NCBI GenBank assembly: GCA_022747635.1
Contig: JAKTNV010000003.1
Coordinates: forward strand, 16,647,086-16,711,085
Source: Hetaerina americana
Lineage: Eukaryota > Arthropoda > Insecta > Odonata > Calopterygidae
DNA length: 64,000 nt
Direction of reading: 5' to 3'
Below are positions 14,537 to 27,950 of this stretch, piece by piece (the first letter of the stretch is position 1; every line of letters begins with the position of its first letter). Under the pieces are notes generated by a model, which did no database searches, was not told where the DNA came from, and was given only the letters and a program-made list of their open reading frames with translations. A program made the translations under genes and the position numbers.

Positions 14537-14727
14537 GGGCTTATTCTAGAGTAGGATGTCGCGTTGTGTCGTGTTGGGTGAGGTTTAGAAATAGAGCAAT
14601 GCTTAGTCAGTGTATCCATCAAACTTTACCCTGACCGGTAGACTACTTTTAATAAATATAGCATTTAGATGCCTGCAGAAGTCGTTTGATACGACACGAG
14701 CCATCATGGGGATTATCAAAAGAGAAT
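14537..14727 (+). repeat. 191-bp direct repeat, copy 2
   Basis: Identical by eye to copy 1, after a 10-base spacer (CATTCATTAA), giving a 201-bp period. Only two units are present; the sequence on either side does not continue the pattern. Confidence 0.95.
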
Positions 14728-16970
14728 TAATCTGCGGATAATTTGAGTTATAGCCTGATGAAATCTCGAATGACGCGGCGAAATAATGTAGTGATTATTT
14801 TGCGCTGAAAGTGTGGGCAGAGATATTCTTGATGACTGTTCGCCGACCTATCAATTTCATTCCTCGTCGAATTTATAGATTTCCAGCCAGTCAAGTCATT
14901 TCGATAGCACGGCAACACGAGTAGTGTTTTTATGAAAGCGCTGAGGTCTGCAGGATAGCTAGTAGATTAGAATCTACAGATTTAAACAAACGGCTAAATA
15001 TATTCGCGAGTTGATGGAAGGGTGCGCCATTTCATTTTATAGTTAAGATGTAAGTATTTTTAGCAAATCCGACCAATGCTAAACAAATTTATACCTCTAA
15101 ATCGTAAATATTTCCGACCCCATTTAAACCAGAGGTTTTGTTCAGTAGCGAAATCCACCCCTGAGAGAAATTTTAGGAGTTGTATGGAAGCATTTGGGCC
15201 ACTATCCCGCTAAATACGATGGTTTTCAGATTATGATATATCGTCAGCACTTCTACTGCTATTAAACCTTTTTACTCTACCACATAGAGAAACATAAAAG
15301 TACATGTATATGTACTAATACAGATAAAATAAAATATTTTTAATGTTATAAGATAACATTATGCATATTATTTGACATTAATATTTTGAGTTAGACTATC
15401 TAGGGGAGGAAGAATGACAGTCTGAACTATGTTGAAAAGAGAGAATGGAACAAATAAGTTTAAGGACCACTGATCTAAACAATTCCCGCCATTTTTTCTT
15501 CAATTAGGGTGTAACGTAATCATAGCTATGTTAAGTGGCATCCATCCATTAAATATGCATTAAGCATCGATACTATCAATCCCCGTATTGGCATATGATA
15601 TATATTTTAGATATGCACTCTATACGAAAATTTTTGAACAAAAACGGGATACGTAATGTAAGGCAATGAAAATAACAAGAAATGGACGACAAAATACACG
15701 AAGAAATAGCATACCAGATTGTTATAGGGATAATGTTACAAAGAGGATGGTACGCAGTTATGCTCAATTGTGTAAGTTAATGCTTGCGAAATTTGCGAGA
15801 CTAAATAAATCGGAAATCGTCCAAGTCCAGTGAAATTAGATCAGACATTAAGGTATGTGCCGGTAAGAAACAACACCGAGTAAAATCATATTTACAGAAA
15901 TGAAAAGTTTTTCCAACTATTAGCGAAAATCAGTATTTAATTTCATATTTCAGAAGATTAAAGATGCACTAAAAGACAGTTATCATGTAGGAATTAACAA
16001 AAGACGCCAAAGACAAATCACGACATCCAGTAGGAAAATGCTTGAATATAGTAACTTAATTATTTCTTCACAGATATTAATGCAACAGAGAAAATTAGTT
16101 GCGCCATGTGCTGGTTCGTGTTGTGTTTGCTGGAAAAAAATTTATTTTGCCGTCTGCTGTAAATATTTAAGGAAACCTGAGCATGTCCTACCATAGTAAA
16201 ATGTTTTTCCTCCGTTTGGAAATAAGCCCACAGGAGGTATTCCACGCAGACTAGAGGATTACCTATATTCACAGTTATGTAATGCATGGTCATACCTCGC
16301 ATGTAGTACGTAATTAATGAGTTAGACCCTAATTCTAGTGTCCCTGGGAGGCTGAAGAAAGGAATTACAAAGTGAAACCAAATTCTTATGAGAAAAATTG
16401 ATTTACTTCATTAACAAAAAATGTATGGAGAATTATGTGAATACAAGTATGGGATTGGAGGAGATTTACGACTCGTCCTGTAAACGAATTCTAATAGATA
16501 TGATCTACAATGGTAGTGAAAAATCTGACAGAAAAACATGAATCAACACGAGAGGTTTATGACTTTTCCTGTCGACAATTCATACCAAGGATCTTGTTTC
16601 CATCGTGTGTTTTCACGCATTGAAAAAAATACTAACTAGTCGAATTGTGTAACCATCTTTCAGTGAAATTGGATACCGATTATGAGGTATTAAATTATAT
16701 ATAAATCGTTAAAGTTGAATAATGTGGCTTGCATGGTGTGTTCAGATACAGACTGAAAGGTTCCAGATACAAATTCAGCAGATGCCTCTCCTGGGCAATC
16801 CATGCTGTGTGATTTTTTGTGTATCGAAACTTACTGGAAATTATAAGAAGCACCAAGAAAGGAACTCGGAATGCATGAATTCATAACGCCGCAAAAGAGA
16901 CAGAAGACCATCCGGAAGAAGACCGTTGGCAACAATTATGGTCATTTCTGAACCACGTATTATTTCACCT
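14728..16970. other. no gene seen
   Basis: AT-rich non-coding sequence between the 191-bp duplication and a SINE; nothing recognised. Confidence 0.5.
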
Positions 16971-17294
16971 GGATCGGGTTGGCGCGGTAGTTAGTGTACT
17001 GACTTCCCACCTTGAAGGCTTGGGTTCGAATTCCAATGGTGATAGGGTTTTTCTAAGGTATCCCAAGTCTTACTTGTGAGGTATTACCGAGAGAATGTCG
17101 TCCGTTCGATGAGACGCTGAATTGCATACTCCTATGCGAGACTTCTTCTTCGGTAGAAGGCCAATGCCAACGCCGGGTTTCCCTCCATCTTCCCCATTCC
17201 CGACAAATCCTTCCTCAGCCAAATTACCCATACATCCCTAATGGCGTAAATGACCTCTGCTCTCCGTCGCCTCCCGAAATAGCTACTACGTATG
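16971..17294 (+). mobile_element. tRNA-derived SINE, full-length-looking copy
   Basis: The head resembles a tRNA gene: an A-box-like stretch around GGCGCGGTAGTTAGTG (16981-16996) and a B box GGTTCGAATTC at 17023-17033, the right spacing for an internal RNA polymerase III promoter. The body, including CCAATGCCAACGCCGGGTTT and CCGTCGCCTCCCGAAATA, and the CTACTAC tail are shared with the copies at 41.7 and 42.0 kb. It is about 320 bp long. Confidence 0.82.
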
Positions 17295-18239
17295 ACGATT
17301 ATTTCTCTTAACTCTACGTTTTACAGCAGCCTAATTAATAAATACAGGTGAATACCTGGAGACAAGATAACAGAATAAACTGTAATAAATATACTTCTTG
17401 AAGTATTAAATAATATAATTTAAAATTGAGATATAAGCATTTAGTAACCAAAATCAATAACAAAGACAATAAAATACTAATGTACTCAAAAATAAGAAAT
17501 GAAATGAAAAATGCACTGTTAAGTGATAATATTAAAAAGATTTTGGCTTCTACTGGGAAAAATAATACCATTTTTTCGGAATCGGATTTGACAATCGGAA
17601 CTCCCATTAGTTATTCGAATTGAGTTTTTGAGGAAAGGGATGAAGTTCGTTGATGTGGAAGGAAATGATTTCGAGATAAAACACTTGAGCGAGTCGATAT
17701 ATTTGCTGAGGTATGCCGAAAAAAACTCGTGCAATCGCTGGGTACAATCCATTTATTATTGATGGTTGATAATCTTGCAGCCATTCACCTTACTTAAAGA
17801 TAAAATAATTTTTGCTTCGGCAGTAGAGTAGCTAATCGCTAATCCACTAAACTTCAAACTACAGGTGAATGCATGTACATATATTCAGAGTGTTAAATGA
17901 AGCTTGGTATGAAATAAAATTACTATGAAAAAATAGTTGACCTAGAAACCCTTATAATTTTCTCCATCCTCCGTGAGCAACTGATCATTTACTTTCATAA
18001 GAAGAAAGTAACTGCTCATTTTTCGGTGCCCCAAGAAGAGATATCGCTATGTTCACTGCTAAGTTTTCTCCGTATTAAGCTATTTTGAACCCACACACAT
18101 TCTTCACGGCAAAAAAGAGTATTCAGGAAGGGCGTGTCAGTGTCACACGCCTATGGAATAGCTCCGCATATTTCTGAAATATTGCTTATTCTAAGGGAAT
18201 CACAAAAACTACTTTTTTGCGTCTCCACGTGCGGAAGCA

Positions 18240-18960
18240 ATTTCCATTTCCTCCTTCCACATGCCGCGCCAATAGAATGGAGAAAATGAACAAAGAAATA
18301 TGGGACAGGAAAGATGAGGTACATGACAAAAAGCGGAACGGAAAATGGATAGGAGAGTGAATAAAGGACGACTGGTTGGAGGGGGGAGGGAGGGAGAGTG
18401 AGAGAGAGGAAGGGTTCTCCTTTCTATCCGCGCGGCCACTTGACTTCTAAAAATCTAAACAGTAACGGGGGAACGGGGAGGAGTCGAGTGCAGCCGACGA
18501 GATAGGGCGTCTGCAGAATGCGAGCAGGCTACTCTACACATCATATGCTTGCTCCACCTCTCACCATGGGAAGGGGTTCCATTTAGTGCCTAGGCCAGAA
18601 GAATGAAAGCACGAGGTGGCCAAAAAGGTCCTCCGAACGCTACCTCTTTGCCCACCCTCACTTCGGAGATCTTTTAAGATAAAAATAGGAAGGGTGTTTT
18701 TTTTTAAAGATGAGAGGGAGTCACCTCAAAAAAACGAATGCCTCTTTTTCTCGGGGGGTTGTAATAATAAATGGGGAGCCTTTTCTTGAGTGGAAATGAT
18801 GTTATAAAGGTTGAGGGAGGTTTGCTGGTAGAGGTAAGGGGAAGGGGTGGAAAAAAGTTAATTGCGTGAGCAAGAGAAGAAAACGGAACGACAAGGAGTC
18901 AGGGAAGCATGAGGGAGGAAGATAGCAAAGTTGCTATAGAGGTGCACACGGAGTCCCCTC
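18240..18960 (+). other. GC-richer, purine-biased island, no supported gene
   Basis: The + strand has GAGAGAGGAAGG-type runs and short CpG-containing patches (CCGCGCGGCC near 18428). No splice-consistent or family-matching frame was found. A promoter or first exon of an unseen transcript is possible but nothing proves it. Confidence 0.4.
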
Positions 18961-18999
18961 AGAAAAAAATCACAGGATGGAAAGGGAGAAGTTAGATTT

Positions 19000-21900
19000 T
19001 CTTTTTAGGAGCAAGCCTTGTCTAGAAAATCTCTCCTTTTCCCAACCTTCTCTCGCAAATGTACGCGCGTGTGCGTGCGTTTTTATTCCCCTGTCGTTTG
19101 GGAAATTGCTGGCATGTTCAAAGCAGTCAGTTCGCAGTGGATTTTTTTCGTCCGTCTGCTGACGTGAGCTTTTTTCCGAAAAAATGAATTTCTGGGAAAA
19201 CAAATGGGAGGTTTTCCACGGTGCTCCATTTAGCATTTAAAAAAATCGGTGGGTTGAAATTTCCCGCACTGCTAACACAAAAAATACGATTTTTTATGAA
19301 AGGCTTCTTATATGAGCGTAATTAAATCTCCCCCAGCCTTTTTTTTACAGAGGAAATTCAATTTGCGCCAAAGGCTGCTCGCGATATATAAACCAACCCC
19401 CGGATGAGATGTGGGCGATGATCTGCCATAAAATCGTGTAGAAGGTTAGCATAAAGCTGCAAAGTGACGTGTGGTTTAAAGTTATAGCCAAGAAGAAAGT
19501 ACGCTCTCCACCCCATGTTGTCGCGGCTTCATGGGGCAAATAGAAATTTATTTCTAGAAATAAATTAATGGAATGTGTGTTGTCTCTTTAATAATTTATT
19601 TAACCATTATTTTCCCATAATTCGTAAATATTCACATCATATAACCTTTTTTATTAGTAGACATAGCGTTGCTGTGGATGAAATATACGATAATAGTAAG
19701 AATAAAATATTCTTGGATTTTCATTTGTCAGCTATTGGGTGCAGTATTCATAGAGTGCAAAGGGTTATCTCAGTACTACAACTGATATGAGGATTGCAGT
19801 TGATACTCGTTAGTTCCTTTAATTTTTACCCCGAAAAAGATCAACTTTTGTGACAAATAATAATATGACGTTTTCATGCCTAAATATGCAACAATGCTTT
19901 ATTTCAGTGAAATGAGGACGAACAAGGGAATATATGGTCTTTCCCTCTCGTCATAAACAATAAATGAGTCAAATGTATTTTATAAATAAGGAAAAAGTAA
20001 ATTCAGCAAATTGAGTATCAATAAACGAAGAGGAAATCCGAAACTTTTATTTCTTTTGCATTTACTAAAGAAGACGGGTACTGGAAAATATAGTCACTTT
20101 GCATATGAATGACAACTCGCAAAGATTTCATATTAATTTACCTGCTTCCACTTTATTACTGAGGAAAACAGCTTATCTTTTCATTTTGAATGTTATATTT
20201 ACAAAACACTAAAGTACCCCTTAAAAAAAATTTATTTCCCTTTAATACGTCGTAAAGGGAAGTGTGCTGTGTTTGTGTTTTGCGTTATTAACATGCCTCC
20301 TTTGCAAATGTTAATTGGTCTTGTCTCCTTGACTCAATCCACGTGATGTACGACCCACTTCAAATTGGAGAGGGAATGTCTCTTCTTGCATTTGAACCCA
20401 GACATGATCAAGGGCCATGGATCATAAATTTTCATATAAGCGGCTTTAAATACTTGCTATTCAGCTGCGCCTTTCCTTTTGGTCCTTTGGCGAATTACCG
20501 CTAGTAAGTGCCTACCAATCAGAGTTGATTTTCGTTCATCTCAGAAAATTATAACAAAATAATGTTAATTCCTTTTGGACTATAGCGATACCATGCAATT
20601 CTTTACAAAACAGTGAATTGTTCAAACTGGAATGGGACGAATATACAACCCTCGCTTATATCATTTCAGAGGTACTAAATACCAAATGGTGAATAATCAC
20701 TACATATTTCACAAAGTAATAGAAAATATTTGGTTGCCTGAACGGCCATGTTGCTAAATAAAACTCGAGATAGACAATAAATTACCAAAGGGCATGACGC
20801 CTTTCATCACTAACCTGTTCCTGGAAAAAACTCCGACCTAAAACTCTCTATTCACAACAGTTCTGCACTAGCAATGGAGGGAATAATTGTTTTGTGCTTA
20901 TGGTGACAGCGCATGTTAATTGGTCTAGGAGTAACATGCACGTATGTACTCAAGACAACAGGACCACACTCATTGTGGAATTCGGAGAGCTAGGAAGAGG
21001 CAATCGACGAAACTGCGGCAATCTGTATTTTTAGCATAAATAAAAGGTCTAAACTACACTACACCACTTCGCTGACATTTAGTTGGATACCGTCTAAAAC
21101 TTACGTACCGACACTATGAAAACAGCGGTATAGCAGTATAATTACCAATATCAACGCAGGGTATAGCAAATGGCAGATACAATTCCGTCTGCTCATGTTT
21201 TCTTCATTCCTCATTAACTTTCATTCGTAAGATTTTATTTCCCTGTTTTTTCCCTATATGGTATTTGTCTTATCAACAAAAGTATTAATTAAGTACAATA
21301 GCAGAATAAATTCAACGAAACGGTGTGCGTAAAAAGAATCACGGTTCTGTTGCAATTACCATCGGTGCGGCACAAATTACATGTTTCAGGACACACCATG
21401 TTAAGTGCCTGTTGACTTTATTGCTCCAAAACTTTCCGCAGCATTTAATTATGTTGCAGGGTGCCCATTCAGATTGATGATTTTAAATTCACGACTGTTA
21501 AATATTTTTTAAGTTCGAGAATTATCAGTGCCAGGGTTTTATTTTATTATTCTGCCAAGTCGTTCAAAATAAGCATCTTTAAGCATGATGATTCGTAATG
21601 TAATTGTAATAATCGGCAGGTGAATCATTTACACCCCACAAGGTCATAATTATTCTCATGAATAGTTCGAATTTGCACTTTGCAACACCTAAAGGCTACT
21701 CTGTGATGAGTTTACGACAGAATACACTGAATTTTGGGCCGTCTCAAAACTGGATAGCACAATCGAGGTCTTCAGAGAAGGGTAAAATTACAGATTAGGA
21801 CCCAAAATTCACATTACTCAACGTTTTCCACGTTTTAATGATTGAATGGCAGCTCACATGATTGAATTTATCTGCCCCTTTCATTCTTGAAGCAAGGAAT

Positions 21901-23944
21901 AAGGTTGGTGAAGAAATCTCTTTTTTTATTCGAGAAAAGTCAATTTCTGTGTTGCCAATCTATAATACATGGGGCATCAAAGGAAGGAGCAGGTTGTCAC
22001 CTACACCTTGCGACTTTTCTAACAAGGAAGGTCCCTTCTGTCCATAAATTATTCTTATTGGGTATAGGAAAGTAAAGAAGAGACAGGATGCTCTCTTGTT
22101 CCCTTTCTCCCTCCAATGAAGTCTCTGGAATATATATTTCCATCCCGCATCGCATGCTACCCTACATATTCTTTATAAAAAAGTACGAGTATACATAAGG
22201 CCGCTCCGAAGAGTGAGGCCTTGGGGCCGGATCTTTGCCCCCCTACCCTTAAGGCCCGCGTTTCCTACCCCGTTAGGTTACGTGGTAATAGGCAACAGCA
22301 TCCTCATCTGTGCGTACTACTTTTGTTAATTCTTCCAGAATATCTCCAATTTCGCCCACTTTTAACCTAACTTTCCATATTAAAAAACGCGTACATATTT
22401 TCATATCGTATTCAATTAATAAAAATCATGACACACAACACACAATTTCATTTGCATTCTTCATTCCTTTTATTCATATCTCATTGAGAATGTATATATT
22501 TTAGAAGCCTGTCATTAAAATATTTAACTCCATCGAAATCCTATGTATCTCATTAGGATATTTTTAAATTTAGCATTAAAAACTGAGTGAGTAATGATGA
22601 CGCACTCATGTAGTTATTTTGTTGTGCCAAAGACATAATAAAATTTTCAGTTACAGTATTCAGCAATACGAGAATACGTAACAGCCAGAAATATATGCGT
22701 TGGGTCACCAATATAAATTCATATAATTTTAATGTCTCAAATTTAAGTAGCAATAATGATCTTCATTTTATGAATACCAGGCTCAGATGCATACGGTCGG
22801 AAAAATGTATTTTCTTGAATGAGCATTAAGTAAACAGGCATAAGAAATTATGGCTGATGCCGAATGTGATTATTATTATCATTACTCGTTTCTATTACAT
22901 TACACTCTCTACTTTATAAAACCCGTTTCTTAGTTCGTCTACCAAACCTGTTCTCTCTTTGCTCACTGAATATTCATGTACCATCGATCATAAATAGAAT
23001 ATAGAAACCAAAAACTAAGTATTAGTGCATTGATTAAAATCAAAGGTGAATAAATGGGTGGATTGATCAGGCAGGCATTACATCATAACAGTATACTATT
23101 TATTTTCAAGAATTAAATTAACTAAAAACGTTCGACGTGTTATGTACTTTCTATTTGAGAACGAAATTTTCAAAGTCACTAATATGTGCAATAATCTATT
23201 AGAAGTAAAGTATGGTTATTTATATAGTGATATTCAATGAGCTTCCGACGGATTAAATTAAATTAAGGACGGATTAGTAAGGATGGATTAAACGCCACTT
23301 AGGAGGAAAAAAACCCGAATGAAGTGACCAGTCAAGCAATAATGAATGTCTGTACTCTTGCGTTACTGAGAAAGATTCGATTCAATTTCCTAACATCCGA
23401 CAAAGAAATACATCCTTGCCTTACTCTATACAATTTTCATGCATCTATTGTGACGCACTCCCCAAGTGCTTTGCTAATGGATTTTCGCTTCGTAATGGAG
23501 GTGGGGTCGGTGTTAGGCCTTCATAAATTAACCAACAGAAAATGCCACGTTCTGAATGACGGCCACGTGGAGCCTCCCTTAACGCACTCACGTCAAAGCA
23601 CATTAATGAGACTCTCGTTTGGAAAATCATGCGAAAAAGTTTCTTTCATCTTTCCATGACATTCTGTTACACATGGGTCATGCCACGTCAATTCAGCCAA
23701 CAAAGAGTGCCATATCATGACAGCACCGTCTCCTATTTCTCTAAAACTTCCTGTATTATAGATTAATCCACAATCGAGTTCCATGATAAAGCTTTGTGAA
23801 TAAAGACGTTTTCCAAATTTTTATGAACGACTGAAATGTTGTGAATGGGTCTGCAAATCCTCAACTGATCCATAATAATACCATTATCATAATTAATAAA
23901 ATTTCATCGTGAGAATAAAATGAGACAATCAAGTGCTCGAGGAG
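19000..23944. other. no gene seen
   Basis: AT-rich non-coding sequence. A G/C-rich patch near 22200-22270 (GAGGCCTTGGGGCCGG) has no identifiable role. A 111-codon frame at 23324-23659 has no family resemblance. Confidence 0.45.
19545..19566. repeat. 22-bp perfect palindrome
   Basis: AATTTATTTCTAGAAATAAATT has no loop and is AT-rich. It could be chance or a binding site; no context supports a role. Confidence 0.6.
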
Positions 23945-24122
23945 GCACAAGACAGATTCATATACAGGTTTCAGATAATCACTCTATCCCTCTAGTCTAC
24001 TAGTAGTATTCCTATATTCCGCAATACTTCCGTCAGTTTTGCCCACTCGAATCTGTCGATCGCTTTCTCGAATGTCTCGAAACCCACTAATACCTCCTGG
24101 CTGTATCCATTATTGCTTTCAT
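23945..24122 (-). pseudogene. LINE reverse transcriptase fragment (palm, motif A region)
   Basis: On the minus strand from about 24120 the frame reads QEVLVGFETFEKAIDRFEWA, then KLTEVLRNIGILLVD, a stop, RDRVII, a stop, NLYMN. This follows the LINE pattern VDYEKAFDRVxWxKLxxILRxIGIDWRDRxxIxNLYMN. Both stops are at positions that would be tryptophan in the consensus (TGG to TAG or TGA). The flanks are not recognisable. It is probably the same LINE type as the C-terminal fragments at 13, 14 and 55 kb, which I infer from the motif style only. Confidence 0.7.
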
Positions 24123-26199
24123 GCACTCACTACAACACTAACGTCACGTGATCGCCTTCTCTTTCAGTACCAAAAGATGACATTTGCCTAAGTAGTAATT
24201 TGCACAGGTGTGCCTTCTATTACATAATCTCCATAACACCGTCGTGGCTTCGTGTGAAATTCCGCTTATGATTCTGGAGCCCTCTCATACTATCGCTTTA
24301 CTCTTTCCTTCCACCCAAATGTCTAAATGCAAAACCTCTCTGCCTTCCTTAACTCTTTGGTATTTCTGCGGAAATATCAGACAATTTTGGCAAAATTAAC
24401 GGAGATTTATTAGTTGAGTGCATCGATTCGTTTATCTACTGCAAACTTGACGATCACAAAACAGCCGGAAGGAAACACTAAAATATTGAAGGAAATCTTC
24501 TTTTGGCAAGTTTCTTACCCATCCTTCATCTTGGCTAGTGTCCTACCACTTGTGCTTGTGGAAGCTTGCGTGGTTGATGATATTGATGTAAATAAAGACC
24601 AGTATTGTAGCCCTGAGGCTATGGCTATGCTTAGATAAAACGGAACTTAATTATCCTCATCTTCTTTAGGTATCTTACTTGAAAAGCCATAAAATGATGA
24701 GTTTAAACACGAACTCAATTTTATTGCCTTTTCAAGTACGATCCTCATGGTCACCCCATGAAATTCTCACCTATCGTTTTTTCCCGCCGCAGTTGGCCAT
24801 TATACTTGAAAGATGCTTAGAAATAGTTAAAAAAACTAACAGAACATCTTCACTTGAATCTTTAGTTTGTTACTATCTAAATTAGTTCAAAACTATAATA
24901 TTTAATAACAAATTATTGCATTTATTTAATTACAAGTTATTAAAATTATTACATTGTAATTGGAAATATACTTCAGAAAATATGATTTTCGTTCCTCCAT
25001 TAGTCCCTGATTCAATTATTTTTTCTTTTGGCCCTTTTTTTTACTTTTTCTTGTAAGTATGAGGTATGCACTACATAAATATCAATCGGAACTAAGAGGT
25101 AGTGTTCAGATATAAATTAGACGAACGGCTTCTAATTATTCCGTGAACAGTGTAGTAATTTCAGAAACGTTTGCTCGTTTCTTTTTATGAGGACCCACCA
25201 TATGATAATAAATAATGCCAATTCATTGATAACCTAGAGAAATCTATATATCAAACGAATTGAATTCATACGTCGTTTTGATATAGTATTCACACTACAA
25301 CTCATTGGAGAAATAAATAGGGACGTCAAAATTGACAAAGTCTTAGGGATCAAATTAACAGAAACTTTGAGTAACTCACAACGTAGCTCGTTCTCCTCTC
25401 TCTTCCCAAATACAAAATCCGTTTTGATAACAGGATAAACGTCTGATTTCAAGTTGAACTTGAAATGTGTTTTAATAATGACAATATTTTTCCCTCCTGA
25501 TACCACACAGGTATTATTATGTCAACCAACAAAATTGATTTGACACGTGAAGTCAAGAACGCCCGAAACTTTCGCAACGGGAGATACATGTAGAAAAATG
25601 GCAGTAAATGAAAATTGGGCAGATTCTTTCTCTCTGCTATGCTCTAGGAGTAACTCGCACATCCAAGTCCTGAATTCATCAGTATTATTTTTCCTCGGTA
25701 GAAGAAATGATTTCCACAGTTACCTAGGGTTCTAATTAACAGTTTGCAACTCCCAATGTCACTTCTTCTGAAATCTTCTACGTACAAGAGGAGTATAAAT
25801 AACACAAATGAACCTTGGCATAGAAGGTAATCGAAATCGACTCTTTATCTACGAACCTTCATTGTCTCTTCCCAAAAAAATCTCTCGATTTAAGAGAGTT
25901 TGTTGAATAAAATTCATGAAATTTGAAATCCTGACTCCTAAATTACGGTTCCAATCTCAATCTTCAGTATTTTCGCTATTTTTTACTCTAGGCAAGAAGA
26001 AGCTAATGAGAGAGAATAAAATCTTTCCCCATCAAACAGAAATATGTTTTAAAAATAGGAAACCAAATGGTGAAAGAATGTTAACGTATGATGATTTTTT
26101 TAGGAAAATAATGGTCTTAGGTTCCCCACACTCTCGCTTCAGAGACTGAGCAGAATAGCGAAGGGTGAATACGTAGCAATGTGGAAAAACGTACGACGG
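24123..26199. other. no gene seen
   Basis: It may include further decayed LINE sequence next to the RT fragment at 24.0 kb, but I could not read a convincing match. Otherwise AT-rich non-coding. Confidence 0.4.
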
Positions 26200-27950
26200 G
26201 GAGTCGGACAGTTATTGAGAAGCATGGTAGAGCGGGGGAGTGGGGCGAGAACATCCTGGCTACAGGGCGTGTCTCACAAGGGAGGAGAAGGGGAGTGAAG
26301 GATTCTCGCGTGAACTGTTTTCAGACCCCCAGAGCCCCGCATATTCCGCCCTAACGACACGTGGCAAACCGTAAGTCTCTTGGTGAGTCCACATACCGAT
26401 CCCTCATGACATTCCGCTGCGAAAATCAGTGAACTGGTTGGTTTAGCTTTCATCAATAACAAAAACTCACGCAAGACTTCGGAGATTGAAAAATAAAACG
26501 TCTCGGGCAAAGAGGGAATGAGCAAACATTTCACAGCACTCCACGCATTTCAGTTCAAGCGTAGTGTCGTTACAGCCCAGCACGCAGGCACCGATTTTAA
26601 CGGTAAAGATTTATCCCCAAAAAAATAGTACCATACATCATCTAGCTTTTTCATAATGGTATTTTTATGCATAGGGTTTTTTATCGCTCCGACAAGCTGT
26701 TTTGAGACGATGAAGTCGCGACGTCTGGAAGACAAATAATGAAGGAAGAGAACATGATGGGTTAAAGATTCTTCCATTCTCTCCCTCACCGTCATTCTCT
26801 GATACTCCAAGGAGAAGATACAAGGGTGAAAAAAGTGAGTTTGAGTGAGGCCCTGGAAAAGGGAGGTAGAGAATGGGGACAAAGAGGAAAGGGAATCGGA
26901 AGGAGACAAGGTTCAGAGCAAGAGAGGGTGGAAGCGAGAAGGGAATGGGTTGGACCTGCGACCTCAATACCCCCCACACCCCTCCTATCCTCTACGGAGC
27001 AGCGTCACTCACACCTCCCTTCAACCCTCAGCAATCGATAGCGGCAGCCAAAGCCCTGGCGGAGGGCTTACAGGGCAGGATGCTGGGGTAGAGTAGGGTA
27101 AAGAACCGTGCGAAAAGGGGAAGGGGAACTCGAACGAGACTGAAGCAGGAGGGGTTAGGAGTAGAATGGAAGGGGGCGTGCTGGTGAATGGGAAGTGCGT
27201 GGACTTGCGAGTGTGCGAGGAGATAGTATGCGTGGAAAATTGGGATACGAGGTGATATTCTTTCAACTGAAGAAATGTCTGGCATAGCTGGCGAAAAAAC
27301 AGCGCGGGAAAGGATGCAAACAAATAATGCATGCGCGGTGGGATAAATAATTACGGAAAAAGACGAGGGAATGGGGCGTGGGCGTGGGTGGGCGTGGGCG
27401 ATGAAGGTCGGCTGTGATAGATGCGTGAGGGTGGAATCTTGTGTAACGAGTGGGTGTGTGGAACTGAAAGATGTGAGGCTGAGAGGCTAACTTTCGGCAG
27501 AGGAGGAGATAGAGTGGAGGGGTGCACGAGAAGGCGGATGAATGTACGTGGGGAAGTAGAGGAGAAAGGATTATAGGTGGAGTTTTCGAGGGAGTGGTAT
27601 TGAAGTTGAGAGTAGGGAAGAAGCGACGGTGTAAGGATGGATCGAGGTCGGGGTAAGCTCAAGGAGAGAGGAGGTTGGAAGAGAGGAACCGGGAAACGAT
27701 GGCACAAGTAAGAGTGAGGGGATGTAGTGTAGGACAGAAGCGTCAGGGTTTCGTGTGGAGGGTGGAAGAGAAAGTGAAGAGGAAATGGAGATTTGAAGGA
27801 ACAAAGAAACTGATAGATGGAAGTACGAGTGGGAGGACGACGAAGAGAGAAAAATGGAGTGAATGAGGAGGGGAGAAGGAGCAAAGATGGAAAGAACGTG
27901 ACAAAGACACCTGGAATCGGAGCGAGCCAGTCAGCAAGAGAAAAATGCGA
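26200..27950 (+). other. GC-richer, purine-biased island, no supported gene
   Basis: The + strand is strongly A+G-rich, with long runs of GGAG, GAGAGA and GGGTGG. Up to about 27955 the bias persists, then it stops near TAGGTAATAACATTTTCC. Open frames of up to 177 codons on the minus strand are almost entirely S, P, L, H and T and match no family. They are best explained by the base bias. It could be a regulatory island or an untranslated transcript. Confidence 0.5.
27373..27398 (+). other. potential G-quadruplex motif
   Basis: Five G runs of 3-4 bases separated by 1-3 nt loops (GGGGCGTGGG, CGTGGG, TGGG, CGTGGG). This is a direct sequence match to the usual G4 pattern on the + strand, within the purine-rich island at 26.2-27.9 kb. 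Confidence 0.7.

Noticed and set aside
23324..23659. Plus-strand open frame of 111 codons
   Set aside because: No motif or family match, and ordinary intergenic composition.
27351..27884. Minus-strand open frame of 177 codons
   Set aside because: Composition is almost only S, P, L, H, T and F, the reading expected from a purine-rich opposite strand. Overlapping frames exist in other phases, and no domain is present.
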